Of a stretch of 39,319 bases of DNA, positions 8,920 to 17,108 are shown piece after piece. The translations under genes were made by a program, and so were the position numbers. The notes under the pieces were generated by a model, which ran no database searches, was not told where the DNA came from, and saw only the letters and a program-made list of their open reading frames with translations. Every line of letters starts with the position of its first letter. The first letter of the stretch is position 1. Source of the DNA: an uncultured Oscillospiraceae bacterium (GTDB taxonomy: Bacteria > Bacillota > Clostridia > Oscillospirales > Oscillospiraceae); contig CALXDJ010000064.1 of assembly GCA_944387035.1 (NCBI GenBank), positions 1 to 39,319 on the forward strand, given 5' to 3'.

Positions 8920-9489
8920 TCAAAATTGCTCAAATTGTTCTTTTTTCCAATGCACCTGTGCTTCTTCACGGGTGGGAGTGCGGGCGATCGCGGTGGAAAA
9001 TGTGCTGCCAAACAGTGCTCCGGAAAGACGGTTCATCCATGTGGTCAACACTTCCGGAATCAGAGGGCGTACCTCCGACAAAAAGAGCACAGCGTAGTTT
9101 GGAGAAACGGCCGGCGCCCGTAAATCCAAGAGCGTATGCGTTGCGGACAGAGACTGATTACAAAAGTCCAGATCCGGAGTGAAGTTCCGGTAATATAGTC
9201 CGCCGATAAAGTAGGGGATTTTACCCAATTGCAGATCTTCTGCTTTGCGAAGAAATGCAGGGTAATCAGGGTCCTCGGGCGTCAAGAAGGAACCCTCGCG
9301 AAGAATTTCCCAGAGACCGGGGAGCGTGTAGAAATCAAAGTGAAAAAAGGGGACAGAGCCCGCCCTGTCATCCGTTAGGGCAAATTCCACCGCATTGGGA
9401 CAGGCGGGGATGGAGGTTCCGCATTGGTAGACGTTTCACCAGTAGTTCCAGTGGCGGATCTGGAGATATTTAAGTGCCTGTTGTTCCAT
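8920..9489 (-). pseudogene. Hypothetical protein gene interrupted by an in-frame TGA at codon 18
   Basis: The reading frame starts at an ATG (9489) with AGGAGG nearby (AAAAAAGGAGGGCTCCCT). It runs 189 codons to the stop at 8920, except for a single TGA at 9438-9436 (codon 18, after HWNYW). After the TGA the frame continues with protein-like sequence: NVYQCGTSIPACPNAVEFAL, FHFDFYTLPGLWEIL, KIPYFIGGLYYRNF. No known domain was recognised; the protein is soluble, with many aromatic residues. A single base change would restore the frame. Downstream re-initiation is possible but no ribosome site was seen. It is most simply a recently inactivated gene or a sequence error. Confidence 0.5.
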
Positions 9490-9834
9490 AGGGAGCCCTC
9501 CTTTTTTGGAATGGACGGAGCGGATACGGGTGATTGCGGAGGCGACTATATCATATCGTCTCACAGATTCCATGAAGTTTTTTTGAACTTTTTACGGAGA
9601 TAATTAGTTTTATTTGGGAATATTTAAATAAAATTGCAATTATTGCTATATAAATCGGAAAAATTGCACGGATTTCGCCCTGAAAAATAAAAAAGAGCCA
9701 ACTCTGCAGTTGACTCATTTTTTTGCTCGTTCAGCTGAAAAAAGCTGAAGATATGGGCATATTCATGGACTTGCAAGCCGGGAGTATTTGCGCGGGGAAC
9801 ATGCAGGGGTATGCTGGTGCAGCAGTACACGGGC
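9490..9834. other. AT-rich intergenic region between two minus-strand genes
   Basis: About 345 bases, very AT-rich from 9560 to 9690. It contains the leader of the interrupted gene and a hairpin TTTTATTT (9608-9615)/AAATAAAA (9626-9633), and the terminator of the next gene upstream at 9695-9716. No coding sequence is supported. Confidence 0.5.
9686..9728 (-). terminator. Terminator after the 170-aa hypothetical gene
   Basis: On the minus strand GAGTCAACT (9716-9708) pairs with AGTTGGCTC (9703-9695), with one G-U pair and a GCAG loop, followed by a T run. A T run also lies on the plus side, so it could work both ways. Confidence 0.75.
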
Positions 9835-10347
9835 TTAGACCAGGCGGGTATGGAGTCCTTCCTGTTCCCAAATTGTGTGAGTATGAATCAACTTATGGAT
9901 CAGTGTTTCCAAATCATTTAGTTTTCTCTCATCCATGGGAAGAGAAAGGTCTGTGATCATCAGCTTCTGCAGAGCTTCTGCCCGGGTCTTCTTCTCGGCG
10001 GGATGGACGTAGATGCCGATACGGTCATATAGCACATGCAGATTCCCGCTGGACGGATCGATATCAAAGGGCTGTAAGGATAAAAAAATGATCAGCTTGC
10101 TGGGAACATGTGTGATTTCGAGCCAGCGCCAGTTGCTTAGATCATACGGTGGAATGAGACGATCGCCGGAACCGTAGGTGCGCTTGCCGCGTCCGGCGGC
10201 AGTGCCGCAGGATACTTGAAAATCGGATTTGGCCTGAAAATAGTCCCGCAGCAGCTGCCACTGCTCCTCTCTGGCTGCATAATAGGAATCCCGGCTTTTT
10301 TCAAAGCGTGCTGCGGATTCGGCATATGGATGAATGACATTGCCCAT
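9835..10347 (-). CDS. Unrecognised soluble protein, 170 aa
   Basis: The ATG at 10347 has GGAGG seven bases upstream and fits better than the longer frame. The N-terminal 45 residues are polar and helical with many charged residues (ESAARFEKSRDSYYAAREEQ). The middle part has predicted strands (WRWLEITHVPSKLIIFLSLQPF, then IGIYVHPAEKKTR), and the C-terminus is helical (ERKLNDLETLIHKLIHTHTI). No signal peptide, membrane helix or known catalytic motif is seen and no family was recognised. It ends at a clear terminator and has its own ribosome site, so it is likely expressed. It is separated from the next minus-strand gene upstream by about 380 bases. Confidence 0.55.
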   Translation of the reverse strand: MGNVIHPYAESAARFEKSRDSYYAAREEQWQLLRDYFQAKSDFQVSCGTAAGRGKRTYGSGDRLIPPYDLSNWRWLEITHVPSKLIIFLSLQPFDIDPSSGNLHVLYDRIGIYVHPAEKKTRAEALQKLMITDLSLPMDERKLNDLETLIHKLIHTHTIWEQEGLHTRLV

Positions 10348-10379
10348 GATGATACCTCCATGCATCCGATCAAGAACGG

Positions 10380-10727
10380 TGCTTACGGTACATTGCCGGA
10401 GAACACCGTAGGAGAGATTCGCAGTACAGCGTTCCGCCCGGCAAAGTCCTGCTTTTTTTCCCCAGTATACGGCTGAAACGACAGTTGCACAACATTTTTA
10501 TGCCAGAAAACCGGAGACACGGAGGTTCTGGACAACGGTGCGGAAAGACCATGCCGGAGGAAATACCTGGCCCTGTGAAAGGACGAGCAGGAAAGTTGCT
10601 GGCAGCCAAAGCCGCTTTGCCTGCTGGGCATAAAAAGCAAACGCCCCCGCCCAATTCGAGTTGCAGCGAGTCGGGCGAGGACGTTGCAGAGCGTGCGAAG
10701 ACACGAAGCGCGGGTTTGGATGGGGGA
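10380..10727. other. GC-rich block without a convincing gene
   Basis: About 350 bases in which several frames on both strands stay open for 85-155 codons, but none has a ribosome site or a recognisable domain. The best guess is non-coding sequence or a degenerate repeat unit rather than a gene. Confidence 0.35.
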
Positions 10728-10910
10728 TCAGGGATCGTCGTCTGATTCTGAATCGGAAGGGAAGGGGTGCCAAGCCGGCGGTTCTTTATGCCGGGTGAAT
10801 ACGGCTTTGATTCGCTCCAGTATGGAATCCACAAAATGGAACCACAGATTACCGAATATCACAATACCGGTTAAGATCAGAAGGCCTGTACCAATTTCAG
10901 CCAAGGGCAT
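10728..10910 (-). CDS. Small single-pass membrane protein, 60 aa, unknown function
   Basis: The ATG at 10910 is preceded by GAGGTG. One hydrophobic helix lies at about residues 6-28 (IGTGLLILTGIVIFGNLWFHF), followed by a basic/amphipathic stretch and an acidic serine-aspartate tail ending SDSESDDDP. It starts ten bases after the end of the 161-aa gene, so the two are surely co-transcribed. No family was recognised. The tail and anchor suggest a small inner-membrane partner of the soluble protein encoded upstream; that is inference. Confidence 0.6.
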   Translation of the reverse strand: MPLAEIGTGLLILTGIVIFGNLWFHFVDSILERIKAVFTRHKEPPAWHPFPSDSESDDDP

Positions 10911-10920
10911 GAAGGGCACC

Positions 10921-11406
10921 TCACTTCGTGGCAAACTGGTTCAGGAAAAAGTCGGTAAAGGCAGCCAGCTCCGCTTCCTGGGAAACGTAGACGTAGAGGT
11001 TTTCATCATCCAGCCAGTCATAGGCGTTGATGCCAATATAGCCCTTTTTGTCCGGATAAATAATAAAGGCATCCGTCGGATACTTGTTTCGGTAGGCTTT
11101 GAGAATTTCACCGCGGCGGTAGTAGGTAGGATCCCCGCAGCCGGACAGGTCGGGAACTGTGGGAACGACCACAATGGTTTCCTGCGGTGCATTCCAACCG
11201 ACAATCAGATTGCCGATTTTCGTCTTGCTGCCGTGAACGAACCCATAGTTAAAGCGCGCTACATCCTCCGTATAACCGAAGATCAGCTGGTAGTCATCTC
11301 CGTTTTCGACGACCTGGTTAAACAGAATCCGCATTTTATTTGCATTTGCGCGGCTTTTCTCCATGTCTACTTCCGGTCCCTTGAAGAGTTTGCTGAAAAA
11401 TCCCAT
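10921..11406 (-). CDS. Unrecognised soluble protein, 161 aa, with putative TetR operator upstream
   Basis: The ATG at 11406 has AGGAGG eight bases upstream; the in-frame ATG two codons earlier would leave only two bases. The protein begins with an amphipathic MGFFSKLFKGPEVDM, then an alpha/beta-looking body (GYTEDVARFNYGFVHGSKTK, YRNKYPTDAFIIYPDKKGYI) and a C-terminal helix (AELAAFTDFFLNQF). It has no signal peptide or known motif. It is followed at ten bases by the 60-aa membrane protein gene. Seventy-nine bases upstream lies a near-exact copy of the sequence found at the tetR promoter (see 11485-11516), which suggests control by that TetR protein. Function unknown. Confidence 0.6.
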   Translation of the reverse strand: MGFFSKLFKGPEVDMEKSRANANKMRILFNQVVENGDDYQLIFGYTEDVARFNYGFVHGSKTKIGNLIVGWNAPQETIVVVPTVPDLSGCGDPTYYRRGEILKAYRNKYPTDAFIIYPDKKGYIGINAYDWLDDENLYVYVSQEAELAAFTDFFLNQFATK

Positions 11407-11484
11407 GTTCATTTCCTCCTGTGCGGTATTTTATTGGCGGGCTGCAAAGATGCGAGTTGATGCGGCTTTACAGCCTGACCTTTT

Positions 11485-11516
11485 AAATAAAGATAAATAT
11501 TTTGAATTGTATTTAT
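11485..11516. promoter_or_regulatory. Putative TetR operator, copy 2
   Basis: AAATAAAGATAAA (11485-11497), six variable bases, GAATTGT, one base and TTTAT. All fixed positions match those of copy 1 at the tetR promoter. It lies 79 bases upstream of the 161-aa gene, in the same orientation as copy 1. On the minus strand a possible -10 element, TACAAT, falls inside it. Confidence 0.55.
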
Positions 11517-11586
11517 TTCGAGGAAGAGAATGCCGCCCAAATATCACGACAAGACACGATATTCAGACGGCACTTCACGCGGTTCT

Positions 11587-12213
11587 TTAAGACGATGCGG
11601 GATAGCGAGTTTTCCACTGTTCCATACAGGCGACAATGGCATCGATTTGAAAGGTCAGAGTTTCGTCGGCTGCCTCGGAAACGAACAGAGGCAGAGTTTG
11701 GGGAATGGCACGGCGGATCACCATGGCGGTCAGGCTCAGATTCGTGAAAAGATGAATGCGTGCAGAATCAGGCTGTATCCCGAAGCATTCCAGCAGACTG
11801 CCGAACAAGCGGAACTGTTTTTGGCGGAATACCTGATAGCTTTCCGGTGATAAACGGCAAAAAATCTTTTGCTGCTCTTCGATGGTCAAAACCGCAATTC
11901 CGTGCTGTTCTCCATAGCAGCATGCGTACAGAAACTGCCGGACCGCCTCCCGCCAGCCCAGAGTAGAATCCGCCATCAGGCGTTTGGCGTAAGCGAGAAT
12001 GCGGGGCTGCTGAAGATAGAGGGTTTCCACAATCAGATCTTCTTTGGAAGGAAAGAAGGTATAGAAAAAGGTACGGGAGATCCCGACAGAGCGATAAATT
12101 TGTTCCACAGTCGTGTGCTGAATCCCCTGGTGGGCCATAAGGTCCAGTGCTGTGGTAATCAAGGCACTGCGAATCCGGTCTCGTTCTTCCTCAGAATAGG
12201 CGACCTTGGGCAT
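11587..12213 (-). CDS. TetR/AcrR-family transcriptional regulator
   Basis: A 208-aa protein of typical TetR length. The ATG at 12213 follows ACGGAGGAACGGT. The DNA-binding domain covers about residues 8-60: DRIRSALITTALDLMAHQGI, TTVEQIYRSVGISRTFFYTF, FPSKEDLIVE. The rest is a helical ligand-binding domain with no assignable ligand. It is divergent from the large dehydratase activase gene, with 363 bases between the two starts. Its promoter and a putative operator overlap (12228-12286), so autoregulation is likely. A second copy of the operator precedes the 161-aa gene downstream. Confidence 0.85.
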   Translation of the reverse strand: MPKVAYSEEERDRIRSALITTALDLMAHQGIQHTTVEQIYRSVGISRTFFYTFFPSKEDLIVETLYLQQPRILAYAKRLMADSTLGWREAVRQFLYACCYGEQHGIAVLTIEEQQKIFCRLSPESYQVFRQKQFRLFGSLLECFGIQPDSARIHLFTNLSLTAMVIRRAIPQTLPLFVSEAADETLTFQIDAIVACMEQWKTRYPASS

Positions 12214-12227
12214 ACCGTTCCTCCGTA

Positions 12228-12262
12228 AAATAAAGATAAAAGCGATGAATTGTTTTTATCTT
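12228..12262. promoter_or_regulatory. Putative TetR operator, copy 1 (inverted repeat)
   Basis: AAGATAAAA (12233-12241) and TTTTATCTT (12254-12262) are perfect inverted arms with 12 bases between them. The repeated block shared with 11485-11516 begins at 12228. It overlaps the -10 and the likely start site of the tetR promoter. Confidence 0.6.
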
Positions 12263-12286
12263 AGCATATCTGCATAAACAAGGCAA
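12258..12286 (-). promoter_or_regulatory. Promoter of the tetR gene
   Basis: On the minus strand TTGCCT (12286-12281), a 17-base spacer and TAAGAT (12263-12258). The gene starts 45 bases downstream. Confidence 0.6.
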
Positions 12287-12576
12287 GAGAGAATTACACA
12301 GTCGCAGTCACAGATGAGCGATGTGCCAAAATCACGGCGGCAAAAGGGATAATGCAGCATTTTGACGAAAAAAGCCTGGAAAATCTCAGAGTGATTTTGG
12401 AATAAAATCCAACCAAAAACGCGGTTTTTTTACAAAAAATATACAGTATCCCGAGAGGATTTGTGTTAAAATATTTCCAAATAATGAGTTGTACGGGAAC
12501 GTCTTCCGACACTGGACTCCACGATCAAGAAAGTGGCATTCCGGCCCGCCGCGCGTTCCCCGGAAGGAGTGTGGAT

Positions 12577-15500
12577 ATGGCACAGACAGGTTCAAATCTT
12601 TTGCGGCTGGGCGTGGATGTTGGCTCTACCACAGTGAAAACAGTGGTGCTGGACCCCACAACCAACGATGTGTTGTTTACCCGCTATCAGCGGCACAATG
12701 CGCACCAGGCAGACACCGTCCGGCAGCTTTTGGAGGAAGCTGCCGGGCGGTTTCCCGATGCGCGGTTTCGGGTAGGTGTCTGCGGTTCCGGCGGCCGTCC
12801 CATTGCCACGGTTCTGGGAGCACATTACGTGCAGGAAGTTGTGGCCAATGCTGCGGCAATCCGGGCCGTATATCCGCAGGTCCGCACAGCTGTAGAGTTG
12901 GGCGGCCAGGATGCCAAGGTAATCTTTTTCCATTATGATGAGTCTACGGGTAAGCTCCAGACTTCTGATATGCGGATGAACGGCAGCTGCGCCGGCGGTA
13001 CCGGCGCCTTTATTGATGAGATCGCCGCGCTTTTGAGCGTGCCGGCTGATGAATTTGAACAGCTGGCTGCGCAGGGAAAGACTGTTTACAGCATCTCCGG
13101 CCGGTGCGGCGTGTTTGCCAAGACGGATATTCAGCCGCTTTTGATTCAAGGTGCGGAACGGGCGGACATTGCCCTGTCGACCTTCCATGCCATTGCCAAG
13201 CAGACCATCGGCGGATTGTCCCAGGGATTGGAGCTGACGGCTCCCATTATTTTTGAGGGCGGTCCCCTGACCTTTAACCCCACATTGGTAAAGGTGTTTG
13301 CCCAGCGGCTGGGACTGCGGGAAGAGGAGATTATCCGTCCGGAGCATCCCGAGACCATTGTGGCCCGGGGAACTGCGATTGCCCTGGATGAGCTGTTCCC
13401 TGGTGAGAAGGATAGCATGACGCTGTCTCAGGCGCTGGAGCGGCTGGCGGCTGCGCCGGCGCAGCCGCAGGAGTCCGCAGGAACCGGAAAACCCTACTTT
13501 TCCAGTGCGGAGGAGCGGGATGCGTTTTTACGGCGCCATCAATCGCAGCTGCGCAGCCCGGTGGATGCCACAGACCGGAAGGTGCTGCGGGGATATCTGG
13601 GCATTGATTCCGGGTCCACGACCTCCAAGTTCGTCTTCATGGATGAGCAGGAGCAGGTGACGGATACCTTCTATGCCAACAACCAGGGCGAGCCGCTGCG
13701 GGTGGTGCGCCAGGGCCTTCTGGCCCTGGCGGAGAAATACCGCAAGCTGGGAATCCAGCTGGAAGTGCTGGGACTGGGGACCACCGGCTACGGAGAACAA
13801 ATGCTCTCCCAGGCATTCCACGCGGATTATCACACCGTGGAGACCGTCGCCCATGCGCGGGGCTGCCGCCGGTTCTTCCCCGATGCGACCTTCCTGCTGG
13901 ATATCGGCGGACAGGATATGAAAGCCATCTGGCTCAAGGACGGCGTGGTCACCAATATCATGCTCAATGAAGCGTGCTCTTCCGGCTGCGGCTCTTTCCT
14001 GGAGAATTTTGCTTCTACTTTGGGAATGCCGGTGGATCAGGTGGCAGATGCCGCATTCCGGTCCCAGGCTCCTGCGGAGCTGGGCAGCCGGTGCACGGTG
14101 TTTATGAACAGCACCATCATCAACGAACAGCGCAACGGCAAGCAGCCCGATGACCTCATGGCGGGACTGTGCCGGTCCATCATCGAAAATGTCTTTACCA
14201 AGGTGGTGCGCATTGCCAATGTCTCCGAGCTGGGAGATACCGTGGTGGTCCAGGGCGGCACGTTCCGGAATTTTGCCGTGCTGCGTGCCCTGGAGGAGTA
14301 TCTGGGCCGGGAAGTGACCCTGGCTCCCTATCCCGGCGAGATGGGCGCCCTGGGGGCGGCTCTGGCAGTCAAGCAGGAGGTGGAGGCCCACGGCTATGCC
14401 AACGGCCGCTGCTCGTCCTTCATCGGCTTTGACGCTGTGGAGCAGTTCCGGTATGTCCGGGAGAGCGGCGTGGTGTGTCCTCACTGCGCCAACCATTGCA
14501 GCCGCACGATTCTGCGCTTCCCGGACGGGGGATGCTATGTAACCGGAAACCGCTGTGACCGGGGAGCCGTGGTGACGGAGGATGCTGCCGCAGCGGTCAA
14601 GCCCGCTCCGGTACCGGATCTGTTCCACCTGCGTCAGGAGCTGCTGTTTAAGAAGTATCCGGTCTCCCCGGTGCGGGAGAATCAGAAACAGACGGTGGGC
14701 CTTCCCCGGGTGCTGGAATTTTGGGACAGCATGCCGTTCTGGAGCACCTTCTTCCGGGCCCTGGGCTATGAGGTGTGCTACTCCCATCCCAGCAGCCGCA
14801 AGCAGTATGAAAGCGGATTGCAATATGTGGCGTCGGATACCATCTGTTTCCCGGCCAAGCTGGTCCACGGCCATGTGCTGGACCTTGCCAAGCAGGGGGT
14901 AGACCGGATCTTCCTGCCCTACATCCTTCATATGCCTACGGAAAACCAAAAGGAGAAGAGTCCTTACGTTTGCCCGGTCATCATGGGCTATTCCATGGTG
15001 GTGCGGAACTTCCAGGACCCGGAGGAGCATTTTTCCGTGGCGTTTGAGACGCCGGTGTTCCACTGGTTTACGGAGCAGGACCGCAAGCGGCAGATCTGCC
15101 AGTACGCCATGGAGCACTGCGGCGCCACCAAGCGCCAGGCTGAAGAGGCCTTCCGCCAGGGAGCGGCGGTGATCGAGGCCTTCCGCCGCCGTCTGGTGGA
15201 GGAGGGAACGCAGGTCATTGCCCAGACGCACAAGAACGGCGGCTTTGCCGTGGTGCTGGCTGGACGGCCGTACCATACCGATCCCCTTATCAACCATGAC
15301 CTGTCCCGCATGTTCACCCGCCGGGGCATCCCGGTTTTGACGGTGGACAGTCTGCCGGGACTTCCGGAGGCGGATCTGCATCAGTCCCGGGTGGAGATCA
15401 CCAACGACTTCCATGCCCGGATGCTCTCCGGCGCTATGGTGACGGCGCAGCAGCCCGCTTTGGAGTATGTGCAGATTGTGAGCTTTGGCTGCGGCCATGA

Positions 15501-16995
15501 CGCCATTTTGTCCGATGAGATCATCCGCCTGCTGGGCGAGGGCAGCGGAAAGCCGCCTCTGATTTTGAAGATGGACGAGAGTGAGGCGGCGGGATCCCTG
15601 GGCATCCGGGTGCAGTCCTTCATCGAGACGGTGGAGCTGCGCCGGGCCGCACAGGCGGAGAAGGCCGCCCAGCCGGACCATCTGCCGGAGCCCTATCCCG
15701 TCAAATACCGGAAGGCGGACCGAAAGCTGCGGACCGTGCTGGTACCCAATATCTCCGCGCCGGTATCCACCTTGCTCTCGGCCCTGCTGGACCGGGAGGG
15801 AATCCGGGCCCAGGCGCTGCCGGTAGGCGGTCCTGAGCAGATCCGGGTGGGCAAGAAGTATACCCATAACGACATCTGCTTTCCCTGCCAGATGGTCATT
15901 GGTGAATTGATCGACGCATTGCAGAAGGGGCATTACCCCGAGGGCTCCGTGGCCGTGGGCATGGCCAAGCTCAGCTGCGACTGCCGCATGGCCAATTATA
16001 CGGCGATCCTCCGCAAAGCGCTGGACAGCGCAGGGTTTGCCGATGTCCCCATTCTCACCACGGATCCCGGAGACACCAAGGGGATTCACCCCGGAGTCTC
16101 CATGCTGGGGGCCCGGTCTGTGCTGCTGGCGGCATGGGCGTTTTCCATGCTGGATATTTTGGAGGATCTGTGCCGGAAAATCCGTCCCTACGAGACGGTG
16201 GCGGGAGAGACGAACCGGGTCTTCCAAGCCTGCATCGAGGATATTGCCGCAGGCTCCAAGGAAGGCCTGCGGAAGATGATTGCGGCGTTCCGCCGCTCCA
16301 TCAATGCCTTCCGGGAGCTCCACTGGGACCGCTCAGTCCGCAAGCCCCGGGTATTGGTGACGGGCGAGCTGCTGGTGACCTATCATCCCGGTACCAACTT
16401 CCATGTGGAAGAGTATCTGGAGCGCAACGGTATGGAGACGGTTCTGCCCCGGATTACTTATCAGTTCCGCAAGGACTTCCAGGCGGCCATCAGTGAAATC
16501 CGGGACTTTGGGGCCCATCTGGCGCCTTATCCCTTTGCACTGGACAGCGCAGTGGAGGGAATCCAGCGCTATCTGGAGCGGATTGCCCAGGCCCACCCGC
16601 TTTATCAAAAAGCGGCGCGGCCCCAGGAGCTGTATGATACGGTACGTACCATCATTCCCAAGACGCTGACCTGCGGTGAGGGCTGGCTGATGGCCGGTGA
16701 AATTGCCCATTATGCCGCCCAGGGAGTTCGGTCGTTCATCATTCTTCAGCCCTTTGGATGCCTGCCCAACCATGTGTGCGGCCGGGGCGTAACCAAGCGT
16801 TTGAAGGAATGGTTCCCCGGGGTACAGATTCTGCCCCTGGACCTGGACCCTGACACCAGCTATGCCAACGTGGAAAACCGGCTGCAAATGCTGATTATGA
16901 ATCAGACGGCCGAGGCCATGCCTGCCCAGACGGAGGAGTCGGCTTATCGCAAGCCCCGCAGCAGTTATCAGCATCCGGCACTGTCTTCTACATAA
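12577..16995 (+). CDS. Two-lobed 2-hydroxyacyl-CoA dehydratase activase (BcrAD/BadFG ATPase fusion with DUF2229), 1472 aa
   Basis: Activases of this family use ATP to push a low-potential electron into 2-hydroxyacyl-CoA dehydratases or benzoyl-CoA-reductase-like enzymes. Two ASKHA ATPase copies are seen: one starting GVDVGSTT (12-19), one starting near LGIDSGSTT (about 341-349). Each has GGQD and a pair of conserved cysteines spaced 39 residues apart: C138 (NGSCAGGTG) and C177 (GRCGVF); C467 (NEACSSGCG) and C506 (SRCTVF). From about residue 650 follows a DUF2229 region with CPHCANHC, then HgdB-like domains to the end. The ATG at 12577 has GGAAGGAGT upstream. The gene stands alone with no dehydratase subunits adjacent. 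The very long antisense frames here are shadows. Family certain; the reaction it supports is unknown. Confidence 0.9.
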   Translation: MAQTGSNLLRLGVDVGSTTVKTVVLDPTTNDVLFTRYQRHNAHQADTVRQLLEEAAGRFPDARFRVGVCGSGGRPIATVLGAHYVQEVVANAAAIRAVYPQVRTAVELGGQDAKVIFFHYDESTGKLQTSDMRMNGSCAGGTGAFIDEIAALLSVPADEFEQLAAQGKTVYSISGRCGVFAKTDIQPLLIQGAERADIALSTFHAIAKQTIGGLSQGLELTAPIIFEGGPLTFNPTLVKVFAQRLGLREEEIIRPEHPETIVARGTAIALDELFPGEKDSMTLSQALERLAAAPAQPQESAGTGKPYFSSAEERDAFLRRHQSQLRSPVDATDRKVLRGYLGIDSGSTTSKFVFMDEQEQVTDTFYANNQGEPLRVVRQGLLALAEKYRKLGIQLEVLGLGTTGYGEQMLSQAFHADYHTVETVAHARGCRRFFPDATFLLDIGGQDMKAIWLKDGVVTNIMLNEACSSGCGSFLENFASTLGMPVDQVADAAFRSQAPAELGSRCTVFMNSTIINEQRNGKQPDDLMAGLCRSIIENVFTKVVRIANVSELGDTVVVQGGTFRNFAVLRALEEYLGREVTLAPYPGEMGALGAALAVKQEVEAHGYANGRCSSFIGFDAVEQFRYVRESGVVCPHCANHCSRTILRFPDGGCYVTGNRCDRGAVVTEDAAAAVKPAPVPDLFHLRQELLFKKYPVSPVRENQKQTVGLPRVLEFWDSMPFWSTFFRALGYEVCYSHPSSRKQYESGLQYVASDTICFPAKLVHGHVLDLAKQGVDRIFLPYILHMPTENQKEKSPYVCPVIMGYSMVVRNFQDPEEHFSVAFETPVFHWFTEQDRKRQICQYAMEHCGATKRQAEEAFRQGAAVIEAFRRRLVEEGTQVIAQTHKNGGFAVVLAGRPYHTDPLINHDLSRMFTRRGIPVLTVDSLPGLPEADLHQSRVEITNDFHARMLSGAMVTAQQPALEYVQIVSFGCGHDAILSDEIIRLLGEGSGKPPLILKMDESEAAGSLGIRVQSFIETVELRRAAQAEKAAQPDHLPEPYPVKYRKADRKLRTVLVPNISAPVSTLLSALLDREGIRAQALPVGGPEQIRVGKKYTHNDICFPCQMVIGELIDALQKGHYPEGSVAVGMAKLSCDCRMANYTAILRKALDSAGFADVPILTTDPGDTKGIHPGVSMLGARSVLLAAWAFSMLDILEDLCRKIRPYETVAGETNRVFQACIEDIAAGSKEGLRKMIAAFRRSINAFRELHWDRSVRKPRVLVTGELLVTYHPGTNFHVEEYLERNGMETVLPRITYQFRKDFQAAISEIRDFGAHLAPYPFALDSAVEGIQRYLERIAQAHPLYQKAARPQELYDTVRTIIPKTLTCGEGWLMAGEIAHYAAQGVRSFIILQPFGCLPNHVCGRGVTKRLKEWFPGVQILPLDLDPDTSYANVENRLQMLIMNQTAEAMPAQTEESAYRKPRSSYQHPALSST

Positions 16996-17044
16996 CCAGC
17001 ATGCTGCGATATCCCACTGGATCAGAAACGTAAATAGCAAAAAG

Positions 17045-17082
17045 CCAGGCGGCGCACCATTTTGTGGTGCGCCGCCTGGTTT
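17045..17082. terminator. Bidirectional terminator between convergent genes
   Basis: A perfect 15-bp stem, CCAGGCGGCGCACCA (17045-17059) with its complement at 17065-17079, and a TTTTG loop. It lies between the ends of the activase gene and the FUSC gene. Confidence 0.85.
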
Positions 17083-17108
17083 ATATCCGGGAAATCCGGG
17101 ATGATTTG

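Noticed and set aside
9436-9438. Selenocysteine insertion at the in-frame TGA
   Set aside because: No convincing SECIS-like hairpin directly downstream and no known selenoprotein motif; a mutation or error is simpler.
13528-16323. A 931-codon open frame antisense to the dehydratase activase
   Set aside because: It is codon-aligned with the real gene in GC-rich DNA, has no domain, and the sense frame shows all family motifs.
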